From Pedobacter sp. UBA4863 (GTDB lineage: Bacteria > Bacteroidota > Bacteroidia > Sphingobacteriales > Sphingobacteriaceae), in contig NZ_DHDZ01000035.1 of the NCBI RefSeq assembly GCF_002399615.1, forward strand, positions 281 through 16,981: DNA of 16,701 nucleotides. The letters are read 5' to 3'. Shown piece by piece: positions 9,101 to 15,221 of the stretch. The notes under the pieces were generated by a model, which worked only from the letters and a program-made list of their open reading frames with translations, was not told where the DNA came from and made no database searches. The position numbers and the translations under genes were made by a program. The stretch's first letter is position 1, and each line of letters opens with the position of its first letter.

Positions 9101-9238
9101 CTATCGGTCTCTGCAATTGGGCAAAACCTGATTTATTGGTCTAAACAATTCAAATATTCGGATATTGATGGCGGAACTGAAAACTTTGCCGATCCATCTT
9201 TACGATACGTTGGCTTTAACCTAAAAATTGGATTCTAA
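6137..9238 (+). CDS. SusC/RagA-family TonB-linked outer membrane glycan transporter
   Basis: This is the outer membrane channel of the locus, importing oligosaccharides with TonB energy. Residues 1-20 are a signal peptide (MRKFFTLIFTLLSLTNYTFA). Residues about 24-97 are the carboxypeptidase-regulatory-like domain (ISGKVTDDNGTVVQGATIRVLGT, split here as ISGKVTDDNG and VVQGATIRV). A VVITALGIKRAEKSLGYA segment follows, then the plug at about 120-222 (DITLRGEKPLIVIDGVPYG, LKGASASALYGERGGSGA, ITTKKG). The rest is a beta-barrel ending in GFNLKIGF with a terminal aromatic residue, as expected for barrel assembly. The 1033 residues are normal for the family. The plug is slightly compact: the usual glycine/serine-rich stretch between the IRG motif and PLYVIDG is shortened to EKPLIVIDG. 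susD follows after 33 bases, so the two are co-transcribed. Family assignment is certain; the substrate is inferred from GH16. Confidence 0.95.
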   Translation: MRKFFTLIFTLLSLTNYTFAQSKTISGKVTDDNGTVVQGATIRVLGTNKGVVTDTQGAYSITANPNDQLEFSYLGFGKQIIKVGTQSTINVRLVENDSQTLQGVVITALGIKRAEKSLGYATQVVKGNTLQTVKGIDVATSLTGRVSGLTIKNSSEFMTEPDITLRGEKPLIVIDGVPYGNISMRDISSDDIETVNFLKGASASALYGERGGSGAIMITTKKGAEGNGLSITLNTSTMFEAGYLAIPEMQGKYGRVVNTATNTYVGSADGAWGPPLEGQSVKQWDPVSKSYKAMPYLPIGKDNFANFQEQGYILNNNLSIAQSGSLGGFRASASWMNNKGTYPNSKFNKVTYSVGGDIKLNKFSLSTSIAYNNYASPNMGFGGYTGYDPMYALLIWAAPDFDVRQYKDYWAIPNEKQNNSYTAGSNNPYFDRYERIKPYKKDVFNGQLTLNYDLTPWLKATVRTGYDTYSNKQEVRISKGSFQGGGVSKVIDGGTEIWGESQKGSYNVGLSRGFSTNNEALLSWNKRIKDFVIDGFVGGSVFYTQNEGMEARTNAGLSIPGYYSLKSSVSPVNVGSILYKKQTNSFFGKIGVSWKDMAFIEATGRNDWASTLPTSNRSYFYPSVAGSFIASELVKADWLSFWKLRASWTQYKTPASIYAINNVFNISNNVWNGMAMATFPNRIRPNDIFAEGATTFEYGTTLNFLKNRISLDFTAYQKRMYDFIVNGNVSPASGYTGVFTNSKEERTRKGIEFTLNTTPVKNSTIKWDLGFNWSKFATYYTELDPTYSVNNRDWVKKGLRADHYTINEYQTDNAGNIVFNAGKATYKPITTLVGYADPDWIWGINSSVAYKDFTLSVSLDGRVGGKAQSTTEMYMWISGNHPNSLTEERYKDATITGSKNYLGNGVKVVSGSITYDANYHVISDTRVFAPNDVYVTYKDHITSIHKGTAWGGNPSPVDLYSTTFMKLRELALTYTLPNKWAGKIKAKNLSVSAIGQNLIYWSKQFKYSDIDGGTENFADPSLRYVGFNLKIGF

Positions 9239-9271
9239 GAATTGTTATTCAATAATTAATAGGAAAATAAT

Positions 9272-10804
9272 ATGAAACTTAATATAAAAACAGGAATACT
9301 ACCGATAGTTACTGCCTTACTCATCGGTACTGGTTGCAACAAGTTTGACGATATCAACACAAATCCAGATGCAACCGAAAAAGTAAACGCTTCTTTATTG
9401 GCTACCAATCTCATCTTGAGCAACTTCAAATTTAATGGTCGGGATGCAAAGGCTTACTTAGAAGAAAACGCTATTGCCAAATACATTGCTTTTGCAAATG
9501 AAAGTATGATGCGAGCTCAGTACAATGAGCTTGGCGCAACCGATTTTGGCGCAATGACCATGTTGCCCAATATAGAGAGTATGCTTAAGTACGCACAAGG
9601 GAGTACCATGGAAAACTCTTATAAAGCACTGGCCAAATTCTCCAAAGCCTATATGTTTTATAATTTGACGATGCGAGTAGGCGATGTTCCATACAGCCAA
9701 ACAGGCAATGGTGCATCGGGCGTATTAAAAGTACCATTTGACAAGCAAGAAGACATAATGCGTGGTATTTTAGACGACTTAAAAGATGCTGCTAGTCTAT
9801 TTGCCACAGGCGAAAAATTTGATGGTGACCCAACACCATACAATGGCGATCCAGCGAAATGGAGACGTGCTACAAATGCCTTTGCCTTACGTGTACTAAT
9901 TTCATTAAGTAAACGAGCCAACGATTCGTCTTTAGATATTAAAAATCGTTTTCAAGCTATTGTTACCGGTGCAAATTTACTGCAAGAGAACACCGGTTAT
10001 TTAGGTTTGAAATATGCAACAACCAACCCGCACCCAGTATCGGGCACAAATAATTTGTTTACCAGCCGCACCGATATTAGTGAAACTTTAATCGATAACT
10101 TGAAATTGCTGAACAACGACCGCCGTTTGTTCTACTATGCCGAGCCATCAGCAGATAAAATTTCAAATGGCTTTTTACAAAATGACCCCGCAGCTTATGT
10201 GGGGGCAGATGTTACAGATAGTTATACGGATATTACTACCGCACATTTGGCCAACACGTATTCTTTACTCAACAAAAGATATTTAGCCGTTCAAGATAGC
10301 GATCCTCGTGTAATCATGTCTTACGCCGAGCAGCAACTTATCTTGGCAGAAGCCCGTGTGTTAAATTGGATAAGCTCAGGTACAGCAAAAAATTATTACG
10401 AAACAGGAGTAAAAGCTGCTTTAGGAGATATAATGGCAACCAACGCAAGCTACTCACACGGAATGGCCATCGACGCTACTTATATCGATTCGTATTTTAC
10501 AGGAGAAACCAGTTTTAAGGCACAGGAAGCAGATCAGTTGAAGCAAATTTGGCTGCAAAAATATGTAATGTATTTCATGATTAACCCTATTCAAGCTTAT
10601 TTTGAATATCGCCGAAATGCTTATCCGGTATTTCCAGTTGATCCTGCATCATCATTAAATATCACCAACAAAAATGTTGTTCCATCACGTTGGCTTTACC
10701 CAAGTTCGGAGTACAACTATAATACCGATAACTTGAAAGCGGCTTTGGCTAGTCAGTATGCCAATGTGGATGATATTAACGGCAAAATGTGGATTATCAA
10801 ATAA
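9272..10804 (+). CDS. SusD/RagB-family surface glycan-binding lipoprotein (SusD-like_2 type)
   Basis: This is the lid and glycan-binding partner of the SusC channel. The N-terminus is a lipoprotein signal with C22 as the lipidated residue (LLIGTGC). The mature start CNKFDDINTNPDA is typical of the SusD-like_2 group, and the K followed by two D close after the cysteine resembles the Bacteroidota surface-export signal. The 510 residues fit the family. The body is helical, with TPR-like stretches such as ENSYKALAKFSKAYMFYNLT (residues about 113-132) and EQQLILAEARVLNW near 354-367. It lies 33 bases after susC, with AGGA about 7 bases before its ATG, a rare Shine-Dalgarno-like sequence here. The GH16 gene starts 28 bases downstream. 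Confidence 0.93.
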   Translation: MKLNIKTGILPIVTALLIGTGCNKFDDINTNPDATEKVNASLLATNLILSNFKFNGRDAKAYLEENAIAKYIAFANESMMRAQYNELGATDFGAMTMLPNIESMLKYAQGSTMENSYKALAKFSKAYMFYNLTMRVGDVPYSQTGNGASGVLKVPFDKQEDIMRGILDDLKDAASLFATGEKFDGDPTPYNGDPAKWRRATNAFALRVLISLSKRANDSSLDIKNRFQAIVTGANLLQENTGYLGLKYATTNPHPVSGTNNLFTSRTDISETLIDNLKLLNNDRRLFYYAEPSADKISNGFLQNDPAAYVGADVTDSYTDITTAHLANTYSLLNKRYLAVQDSDPRVIMSYAEQQLILAEARVLNWISSGTAKNYYETGVKAALGDIMATNASYSHGMAIDATYIDSYFTGETSFKAQEADQLKQIWLQKYVMYFMINPIQAYFEYRRNAYPVFPVDPASSLNITNKNVVPSRWLYPSSEYNYNTDNLKAALASQYANVDDINGKMWIIK

Positions 10805-10832
10805 AAACAGGCTAGGGTTTTATAAAAAATAT

Positions 10833-11645
10833 ATGAAGAGAAGCGTGAGGAATTTATTCCTTTTGACATTGTTATTTTTAGTTGCCGCGTCGTGCAGGGT
10901 TCAACAAAATAGCACAGAAAAATGGCGGTTAGTATGGTCGGACGAGTTTAACTATCGCGGATTGCCAGATAGTACAAAATGGAATTACGATACGGTTGGA
11001 AACAGTTTCGGTTGGGGCAACAACGAGGCTCAATGGTACACTGTAGCCAATCCTCAGAATGTTAAGGTTAACAATGGCCTACTACAGATTACGGCAATAC
11101 GCCACGATAGCAATGGCAAGAAATATACGTCATGCCGGCTAACTACCAAAAACAAAGGCGACTGGAAATATGGCCGTATTGTGGTTCGTGCAAAAATGCC
11201 TAGTGGAAATGGTACTTGGCCCGCCATTTGGATGCTGCCAACAGCGAATGTGTACGGCGAATGGCCCAATAGTGGTGAAATTGATATCATGGAACATGTA
11301 GGTTCAAATCCCAACGTGGTATTATCTACATCACATACCTTAGCTTTCAATCACATTATCGGGAACCAAGAAACCAAAAACTTTGATTTGCCAACAGCAA
11401 CTACCGACTTCCATATTTTTACCTTAGAATGGGATGAGCGTGAATGGAGAAGTTATGTAGATGACAACCTTTATTTTACCTACAAAAACAATGGAACCGA
11501 CTGGAAAGCTTGGCCTTATGACCAAAAATTTCATTTGATATTGAATTTGGCCATTGGTGGTGGTTTAGGCGGAACTAAAGGAATAGACGACACCTTGTTC
11601 CCGCACACGTTCGAGATAGATTACGTACGGGTTTATCAACGATAA
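10833..11645 (+). CDS. GH16 family endo-beta-glucanase (laminarinase-like) lipoprotein
   Basis: This predicted endo-hydrolase cleaves beta-1,3-glucan, probably laminarin or a related beta-glucan, and feeds the SusCD importer. The chosen start is the ATG at 10833, giving a lipoprotein signal (MKRSVRNLFLLTLLFLVAAS, then C21) and 270 residues. A longer reading frame from 10758 would overlap susD and bury the signal, so it is rejected. The GH16 domain spans about 31-268: WSDEFN at 35-40, WPAIWMLP at 129-136, the catalytic motif GEIDIMEHVG with nucleophile E149, D151 and acid/base E154, and FHLILNLAIGG near the C-terminus. The ExDxxE form of the motif is that of laminarinases, not the ExDxE form of lichenases. 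No acidic export signal follows C21, so the enzyme may face the periplasm. It has no carbohydrate-binding module. It is the last gene of the operon. Confidence 0.92.
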   Translation: MKRSVRNLFLLTLLFLVAASCRVQQNSTEKWRLVWSDEFNYRGLPDSTKWNYDTVGNSFGWGNNEAQWYTVANPQNVKVNNGLLQITAIRHDSNGKKYTSCRLTTKNKGDWKYGRIVVRAKMPSGNGTWPAIWMLPTANVYGEWPNSGEIDIMEHVGSNPNVVLSTSHTLAFNHIIGNQETKNFDLPTATTDFHIFTLEWDEREWRSYVDDNLYFTYKNNGTDWKAWPYDQKFHLILNLAIGGGLGGTKGIDDTLFPHTFEIDYVRVYQR

Positions 11646-11668
11646 GAGTTTTATCTTAGTCACTTAAT

Positions 11669-11721
11669 GAATTGCTTTACTTACTTTGGATTTTTTCCTA
11701 GTTTGTAAAGCAATTCTTTTT
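11669..11721 (+). terminator. terminator of the susC-susD-GH16 operon
   Basis: A perfect 12-bp stem (GAATTGCTTTAC at 11669-11680 with GTAAAGCAATTC at 11705-11716) encloses a 24-nt loop and is followed by five T (11717-11721). It begins 23 bases after the GH16 stop. The loop can form a further GGA/TCC pairing. It also separates this operon from convergent tatD. Confidence 0.85.
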
Positions 11722-11760
11722 AATGGCATACCAAAATTTAACACCCAGCCAACAAGCCAC

Positions 11761-12528
11761 TTAAACCCCAAAAATCTTTATCGAATTTTCTGTGGTAATT
11801 GCTGCCACCTCTGCTGTAGTTATTCCATAAATATCGGCTATCTTTTGCGCCACATGCAGCAAATAACTGCTTTCGTTTGGCTTGCCCCTAAAAGGTACCG
11901 GCGCCAAATAAGGCGAATCTGTTTCTAGTACAATATGTTGCAACGGAATTTCTGAAACAACTGCATCTAAGCCTGCTTTTTTATAGGTTACTACCCCTCC
12001 TATTCCTAAATAAAAGCCCAGAGAAATTGCTCTTTTGGCTTGTGCCACATTGCCTGTAAAACAATGAAAAATACCTCGCATTGTTTCATGCTTGGTTGCT
12101 TCCAATACTTCAAAAACTTCATCAAAAGCTTCGCGACAATGAATTACAAAAGGTAAATCGAGCTGCTTTGCCCATTCTATTTGCTGTTTAAAGGCATCCT
12201 GCTGTATGGTCAAAGTAGTTTTATCCCAATATAAATCAATACCAATTTCGCCTATGGCATAAATCTTTCTATCAGCTATGCTGTTATAAATTTCTTCGAG
12301 TATAGGCACGTACCCCTCCTTTACATCGCAAGGGTGCAAGCCAGCCATGGCAAAACAATTTTCGGGATAGCTTTTCACCATTTCATCAATCATGGCAATA
12401 GAGGCCACATCTACATTGGGCAGAAATAACCGTTTTACGCCATTATCAAAACAGCGTTGCATTTGCTCGTGTCTTTTGGTTAAATCTTTCTCGTAATACT
12501 GATGGGTATGGGTATCGGTAAGTAACAT
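11761..12528 (-). CDS. tatD: TatD-family metal-dependent deoxyribonuclease
   Basis: A cytoplasmic TIM-barrel hydrolase of the TatD family, whose studied members are 3'-5' exonucleases acting on damaged or single-stranded DNA. The 255 residues match the family length. The metal ligands are visible in order: H7 and H9 in DTHTH, E94 in GEIGIDLY, H130 in PFVIHCR, H155 in IFHCFTG, and D204 in ETDSPYLAP. GKPNESSYL (215-223) is the usual C-terminal signature. The start is the ATG directly before LLTDTHTH. A perfect -7 element lies 6 bases upstream, so the message would be nearly leaderless. It is convergent with the GH16 operon. Databases may also call it YcfH/YchF-like; the exact TatD subgroup is not resolved. 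Confidence 0.93.
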   Translation of the reverse strand: MLLTDTHTHQYYEKDLTKRHEQMQRCFDNGVKRLFLPNVDVASIAMIDEMVKSYPENCFAMAGLHPCDVKEGYVPILEEIYNSIADRKIYAIGEIGIDLYWDKTTLTIQQDAFKQQIEWAKQLDLPFVIHCREAFDEVFEVLEATKHETMRGIFHCFTGNVAQAKRAISLGFYLGIGGVVTYKKAGLDAVVSEIPLQHIVLETDSPYLAPVPFRGKPNESSYLLHVAQKIADIYGITTAEVAAITTENSIKIFGV

Positions 12529-12533
12529 GGATG

Positions 12534-12541
12534 CAAAGTTA
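12534..12541 (-). promoter_or_regulatory. -7 element of tatD
   Basis: Read on the minus strand this is TAACTTTG, a perfect TAnnTTTG. It ends only 5 bases before the tatD ATG, so transcription would begin almost at the start codon. There is no TTG at the -33 position; that stretch is a low-complexity C/A tract (G/T on the plus strand). Confidence 0.45.
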
Positions 12542-12588
12542 GTTTTTTGGTTTGTTTGTTTTTTAGTTTATTGGGAGAAAACCGCATA

Positions 12589-12618
12589 AAAAAAGCCATC
12601 CCGGAGGACAGCTTTTTT
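12589..12618 (-). terminator. terminator of the FKBP lipoprotein gene
   Basis: AAAAAAGC (12589-12596) pairs with GCTTTTTT (12611-12618), with an inner TCC/GGA pairing closed by a 4-nt loop and a small internal mismatch. The minus-strand transcript ends in a U-run from A12588-A12594. It lies 20 bases after the FKBP stop. Confidence 0.75.
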
Positions 12619-12637
12619 ACATCTTTTAAGGTTTTGA

Positions 12638-13651
12638 TTAATGGTTATGACCATCGTTTGCCGAATGACCTGCCGGTACAGCTTTCGCTGGAGCAGCCGG
12701 TGCTGCGCCTGCTTTAGGTTTAATAATATCCACAATCTCAATTTCGAATACCAATGGGCTGTAAGGTGCAATTGGGCCACCACCTTGCTCGCCATAACCT
12801 AACTTAGAAGGAATAATAGCAGTAACTTTACCACCTTTACCTACTAATTTTAAAGCTTCTGTAAAACCTGGTACTGTACCGCCAATTACCATTTTAGTTG
12901 GCCCGTAAGGTCTTCCTGGCTGGTGCACTTTAGCATCTTTAGCTACTTTTTCGTCGCTAGTATCAAAAACTTTGTATTTTTTATCGTCGCCTTTTTTAGT
13001 AAATCTACCCGTATAGTTTACGTTTACCGTATCGCCATCAGCTGCTCTTGTTGCATCTCCTGGCTTTTCGATAACATATTGCAAACCACTTGCCGATGTT
13101 TGTACTTTTAAGTTATTATCAGCAATGTAAGCTTTGATTTTTCCTTCTTCAGCATTTTTCTTTTTATCCATATCGGCTTTGTAATCTGCTTGGAAGAAAT
13201 CGCCTGCACGTTTTTGGAAAGTAGAATCAGCTTCTTTTGGTCCTTTTTTGAAAACCTTCTCTACCTTTACAGTAAACACAATGTACTTGTCGTTTTTAAA
13301 CTGTTCTGGTTTAGGCTGCTTGGTTTGTGCGGCCATGGTATCTAAGTTAATTTTGAAAGTTGCGCTATCACCTTCTCCAAAAAATGTTAACACATCTTGC
13401 ATATCGCCAGCGTATTGTTTTTTACCTACCGGAAAAACTTGTGCTTGTTCATTATCGTAAGTACTGCCTAAAACAGAATCTCTTTCATTTTTCTGAATGA
13501 AATTCAGCTTTACGATGTCGCCTTCTGCAATTTTTTCTTTACCACCTGACTTGTGAATTTTATACAACAAACCACCTGGTCCTTTTTTCTCTGTGTTACA
13601 AGCGGCTAAACCTAAGGTAGCAGCAAACAGTATTACTAAACTTTTTTTCAT
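12638..13651 (-). CDS. FKBP-type peptidyl-prolyl isomerase lipoprotein with two FKBP domains
   Basis: An envelope folding catalyst that would isomerise proline peptide bonds in exported proteins. Residues 1-17 are a lipoprotein signal with C18 lipidated (LGLAAC). Residues about 38-134 are a degenerate FKBP fold (GDIVKLNFIQKNERDSV, then DDVLTF-like QDVLTFFGEGDSATFKI) that lacks the active-site aromatic set. A charged helical linker (135-180) follows. Residues about 188-310 are an intact FKBP_C domain: ASGLQYVIEKPGD, DTVNVNYTGRF, VFDTS, VIGGTVPGFTEAL, KVTAIIPSKLGYGEQG, and YSPLVFEIEI. It carries a lengthened lysine-rich insertion at 218-250. The C-terminus is an Ala/Pro tail ending GHSANDGHNH, with three histidines in the last eight residues that might bind metal. 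At 337 residues it is longer than single-domain FKBPs. The start is fixed by the lipobox; its leader is duplicated upstream. Confidence 0.9.
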   Translation of the reverse strand: MKKSLVILFAATLGLAACNTEKKGPGGLLYKIHKSGGKEKIAEGDIVKLNFIQKNERDSVLGSTYDNEQAQVFPVGKKQYAGDMQDVLTFFGEGDSATFKINLDTMAAQTKQPKPEQFKNDKYIVFTVKVEKVFKKGPKEADSTFQKRAGDFFQADYKADMDKKKNAEEGKIKAYIADNNLKVQTSASGLQYVIEKPGDATRAADGDTVNVNYTGRFTKKGDDKKYKVFDTSDEKVAKDAKVHQPGRPYGPTKMVIGGTVPGFTEALKLVGKGGKVTAIIPSKLGYGEQGGGPIAPYSPLVFEIEIVDIIKPKAGAAPAAPAKAVPAGHSANDGHNH

Positions 13652-13734
13652 CTAATTTTTCTAATTGTCTTTTAATTGTGCTGAAGCTATTCCTAACGGA
13701 ATGGTTTCATCTATTTTTCTAATTGTCTTTTAAT
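13646..13734 (-). repeat. duplicated FKBP leader with start codon, and five-codon upstream ORF
   Basis: A 30-31-base segment occurs twice, at 13646-13676 and 13705-13734, identical except for one missing base. The copy at 13646-13676 contains the real ATG of the FKBP gene and its A-rich leader. The other copy, 59 bases upstream, carries an equivalent ATG (13710) that opens ATG AAA CCA TTC CGT TAG, encoding MKPFR and ending at 13693. A small ATTCC-TAAC-GGAAT hairpin (13689-13702) overlaps this ORF. Whether the mini-ORF is translated is unknown. Confidence 0.75.
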
Positions 13735-13744
13735 CTTTGTTTTT

Positions 13745-13769
13745 AAAGCCCGCTAAGTTAACGAGCTTT
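13745..13769 (-). terminator. strand-specific hairpin between nrnA and the FKBP gene
   Basis: AAAGC/GCTTT arms (13745-13749 and 13765-13769) continue inward. The C/A mismatches on the plus strand become G-U pairs in minus-strand RNA, giving an almost unbroken 10-12-bp hairpin. Only UUU then A-rich sequence follows, so it is a weak terminator or an attenuator/processing site after nrnA (stop 13842). Confidence 0.4.
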
Positions 13770-13841
13770 CTTATTATTTCTTAATATTTTTACGGTTAAT
13801 TTTCTTCTGCTTAAAAAATTAAGTTTTTAGCTTTGTACCGC

Positions 13842-14852
13842 TTATTGCAACAATTGCTTTTTATACTCTGGCAAAATGTTCTTAAAATCGAGCATGGTTT
13901 CTTCCAAACTCTTATCAGAAGCACCACCGGCCGCATTTCTGTGCCCGCCTCCCTGAAAATATTTCTTACAAATTTCGTTAGCGGGGAAATCTCCAGTAGA
14001 GCGTAATGACAGTTTTACCCTATCCGCTCTTTCGATAATAAAAGCGGCTAGCTTAATTCCGTTTATAGAGAGAGCGTAGTTTACAATACCTTCGGTATCG
14101 CCTGTAACAATATTATATTGGTGTAACTCTTCTTTAGTGGCGCTAATAATTGCGGTGTTATATTCTCTCAATATTTCTAATTTATTAGACAGGCAGTAGC
14201 CTAAAAATTTCAACCTATTTTCAGAAACATTATCGTACACCAACTGGTGGATACGCCAATGTTCGGCGCCCAAGTCAATTAAATCTGCCGCAATGCGATA
14301 AACCGTTGATGTTGCCGAGGGAAAACGAAACGAGCCCGAATCGGTCATGATACCTGTATAAAGACAAGTAGCCACGTCTTTGTTTACCTTTTCTGGCTCT
14401 TCCATTACATTTACAATAAAATCATAAACCAACTGAGCAGCAGCACAGGCATTAATGTCCCAATGGCGATAATCGTCAAAATCTTCGGGTTCTAAATGAT
14501 GGTCTATCATCAGTTTTACCGCGGAGGCATTTCTAATATGCTCGCCCAATTCGTTAATGCGACTAAGCGTATTAAAATCTAAACAAAAAATTAATGCGGC
14601 CTCATTTACCAAAGACACCGATTTTTCTACCTGCTCGGTGTAAACAATTACATCGGCATTATTGGGCAACCAATGTAAAAACTCGGGGTAGTCTGTTGGT
14701 GTAATTAAACTAACGTGATGCCCTTTTTGAATGAGATAAGCATACAGCCCCAACGAAGAGCCCATGGCATCGCCATCTGGCTTATGGTGCGTAGTAATTA
14801 CAATTTGCTGAGGCGTAGAAAGTAGTTTCTTGAGTTCTGTAACTGATATCAT
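13842..14852 (-). CDS. nrnA: DHH/DHHA1 phosphoesterase, bifunctional oligoribonuclease/PAP phosphatase NrnA
   Basis: A cytoplasmic Mn-dependent phosphodiesterase that degrades 2-5-nt RNA and, in studied members, removes the 3' phosphate of pAp. The DHH domain covers residues about 15-200: HHKPDGDA with H22, D26 and D28, LDFN with D92, the name-giving DHH at 117-119, and TGIMTDSGSF with D171. The DHHA1 domain fills about 230-330 and ends with GGGHRNAAGG at 301-310, the substrate-binding glycine-rich motif. The 336 residues are normal. The start ATG at 14852 directly precedes the first helix; upstream in-frame starts are absent. A near-consensus -7 element (TAACTTCG on the minus strand, 14868-14875) lies 15 bases upstream. 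The gene faces away from the repeat element at 14939-15140. Confidence 0.92.
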   Translation of the reverse strand: MISVTELKKLLSTPQQIVITTHHKPDGDAMGSSLGLYAYLIQKGHHVSLITPTDYPEFLHWLPNNADVIVYTEQVEKSVSLVNEAALIFCLDFNTLSRINELGEHIRNASAVKLMIDHHLEPEDFDDYRHWDINACAAAQLVYDFIVNVMEEPEKVNKDVATCLYTGIMTDSGSFRFPSATSTVYRIAADLIDLGAEHWRIHQLVYDNVSENRLKFLGYCLSNKLEILREYNTAIISATKEELHQYNIVTGDTEGIVNYALSINGIKLAAFIIERADRVKLSLRSTGDFPANEICKKYFQGGGHRNAAGGASDKSLEETMLDFKNILPEYKKQLLQ

Positions 14853-14985
14853 ATTTTATATAAGAAACGAAGTTAGTGATTTATTGGTTTGTTGGTTGTT
14901 TGCTTTGTTAGTTTTTTGGATTAGTTGCTAAATAAACATTAAAGCTAAACGCGTAGTGTATTATCAATAAGATAATAAATAATTG

Positions 14986-15005
14986 ATATACAAATGTTTG
15001 TATAT
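14986..15005. repeat. 20-bp AT-rich palindrome
   Basis: ATATACAAA-TG-TTTGTATAT is an inverted repeat with 9-bp perfect arms around TG. It lies inside the repeat element, so it is more likely part of it than an operator for nrnA. Confidence 0.6.
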
Positions 15006-15015
15006 GAAGTTTAAA

Positions 15016-15103
15016 TCCTCCCCCTGCCCCCTCCAAGAGGGGGATATGCAAATCGTGTAGTTATACGCCATGTGTCCCCCTTTGGAGGGGGCAAGGGGGA
15101 GGA
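15016..15103. repeat. inverted pair of REP-like 29-base hairpins
   Basis: The copy at 15016-15044 starts TCCTCCCCCTG and can itself fold (CCCCCTC-CAA-GAGGGGG). The copy at 15075-15103 is its near reverse complement; the two differ by about one inserted T and one lost G. The two can also pair with each other to form a long stem. Similar C/G-rich repeats recur in intergenic regions of Bacteroidota genomes, by recollection. Confidence 0.75.
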
Positions 15104-15176
15104 GAACTAACTAAATCAATAATGCACTACGGGTTAAAGCCAACTACAATGATCACAAGGTTTTTACTTTTCACTT

Positions 15177-15205
15177 TTGGCTTTAAACTTAAAAACGTAT
15201 TTTTG
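15177..15205 (+). promoter_or_regulatory. ndk promoter
   Basis: TTG at 15177-15179, an 18-base spacer and TATTTTTG at 15198-15205 match the Bacteroidota consensus TTG-N19-TAnnTTTG. The ATG at 15222 follows 16 bases later. The promoter also shows that a longer reading frame beginning with TTG at 15177 cannot be the real start. Confidence 0.65.
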
Positions 15206-15221
15206 CAAAAAATTTATAAAA

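Larger units (their letters stand above)
14939..15140. repeat. MITE-like element with nested REP-like hairpin pair
   Basis: This element fills most of the 369-base gap between nrnA and ndk. The ends carry an imperfect inverted repeat: AACGCGTAGTGTATTAT at 14948-14964 and, reversed, AACCCGTAGTGCATTAT at 15119-15135 (2 mismatches in 17). TTAAAGC occurs directly at 14939-14945 and 15134-15140, possibly a target duplication. Inside are a palindrome (14986-15005) and two 29-base C/G-rich copies in opposite orientation (15016-15044 and 15075-15103), separated by 30 bases. No ORF of useful length is present, so any mobility would need a transposase encoded elsewhere. The rest of the gap holds the nrnA upstream region and the ndk promoter. 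Confidence 0.6.

Noticed and set aside
10758..10832. Longer start for the GH16 gene inside susD
   Set aside because: It overlaps the end of susD and places 25 residues before a clear lipoprotein signal; the ATG at 10833 gives a proper lipobox at C21.
15016..15103. G-quadruplex as the main structure
   Set aside because: The G-runs are present, but each is matched by a complementary C-run within the same copy and in the other copy, so hairpins explain them better.
15177..15221. TTG start extending ndk by 15 residues
   Set aside because: This stretch is the ndk promoter (TTG-N18-TATTTTTG), and family similarity begins at the ATG at 15222.
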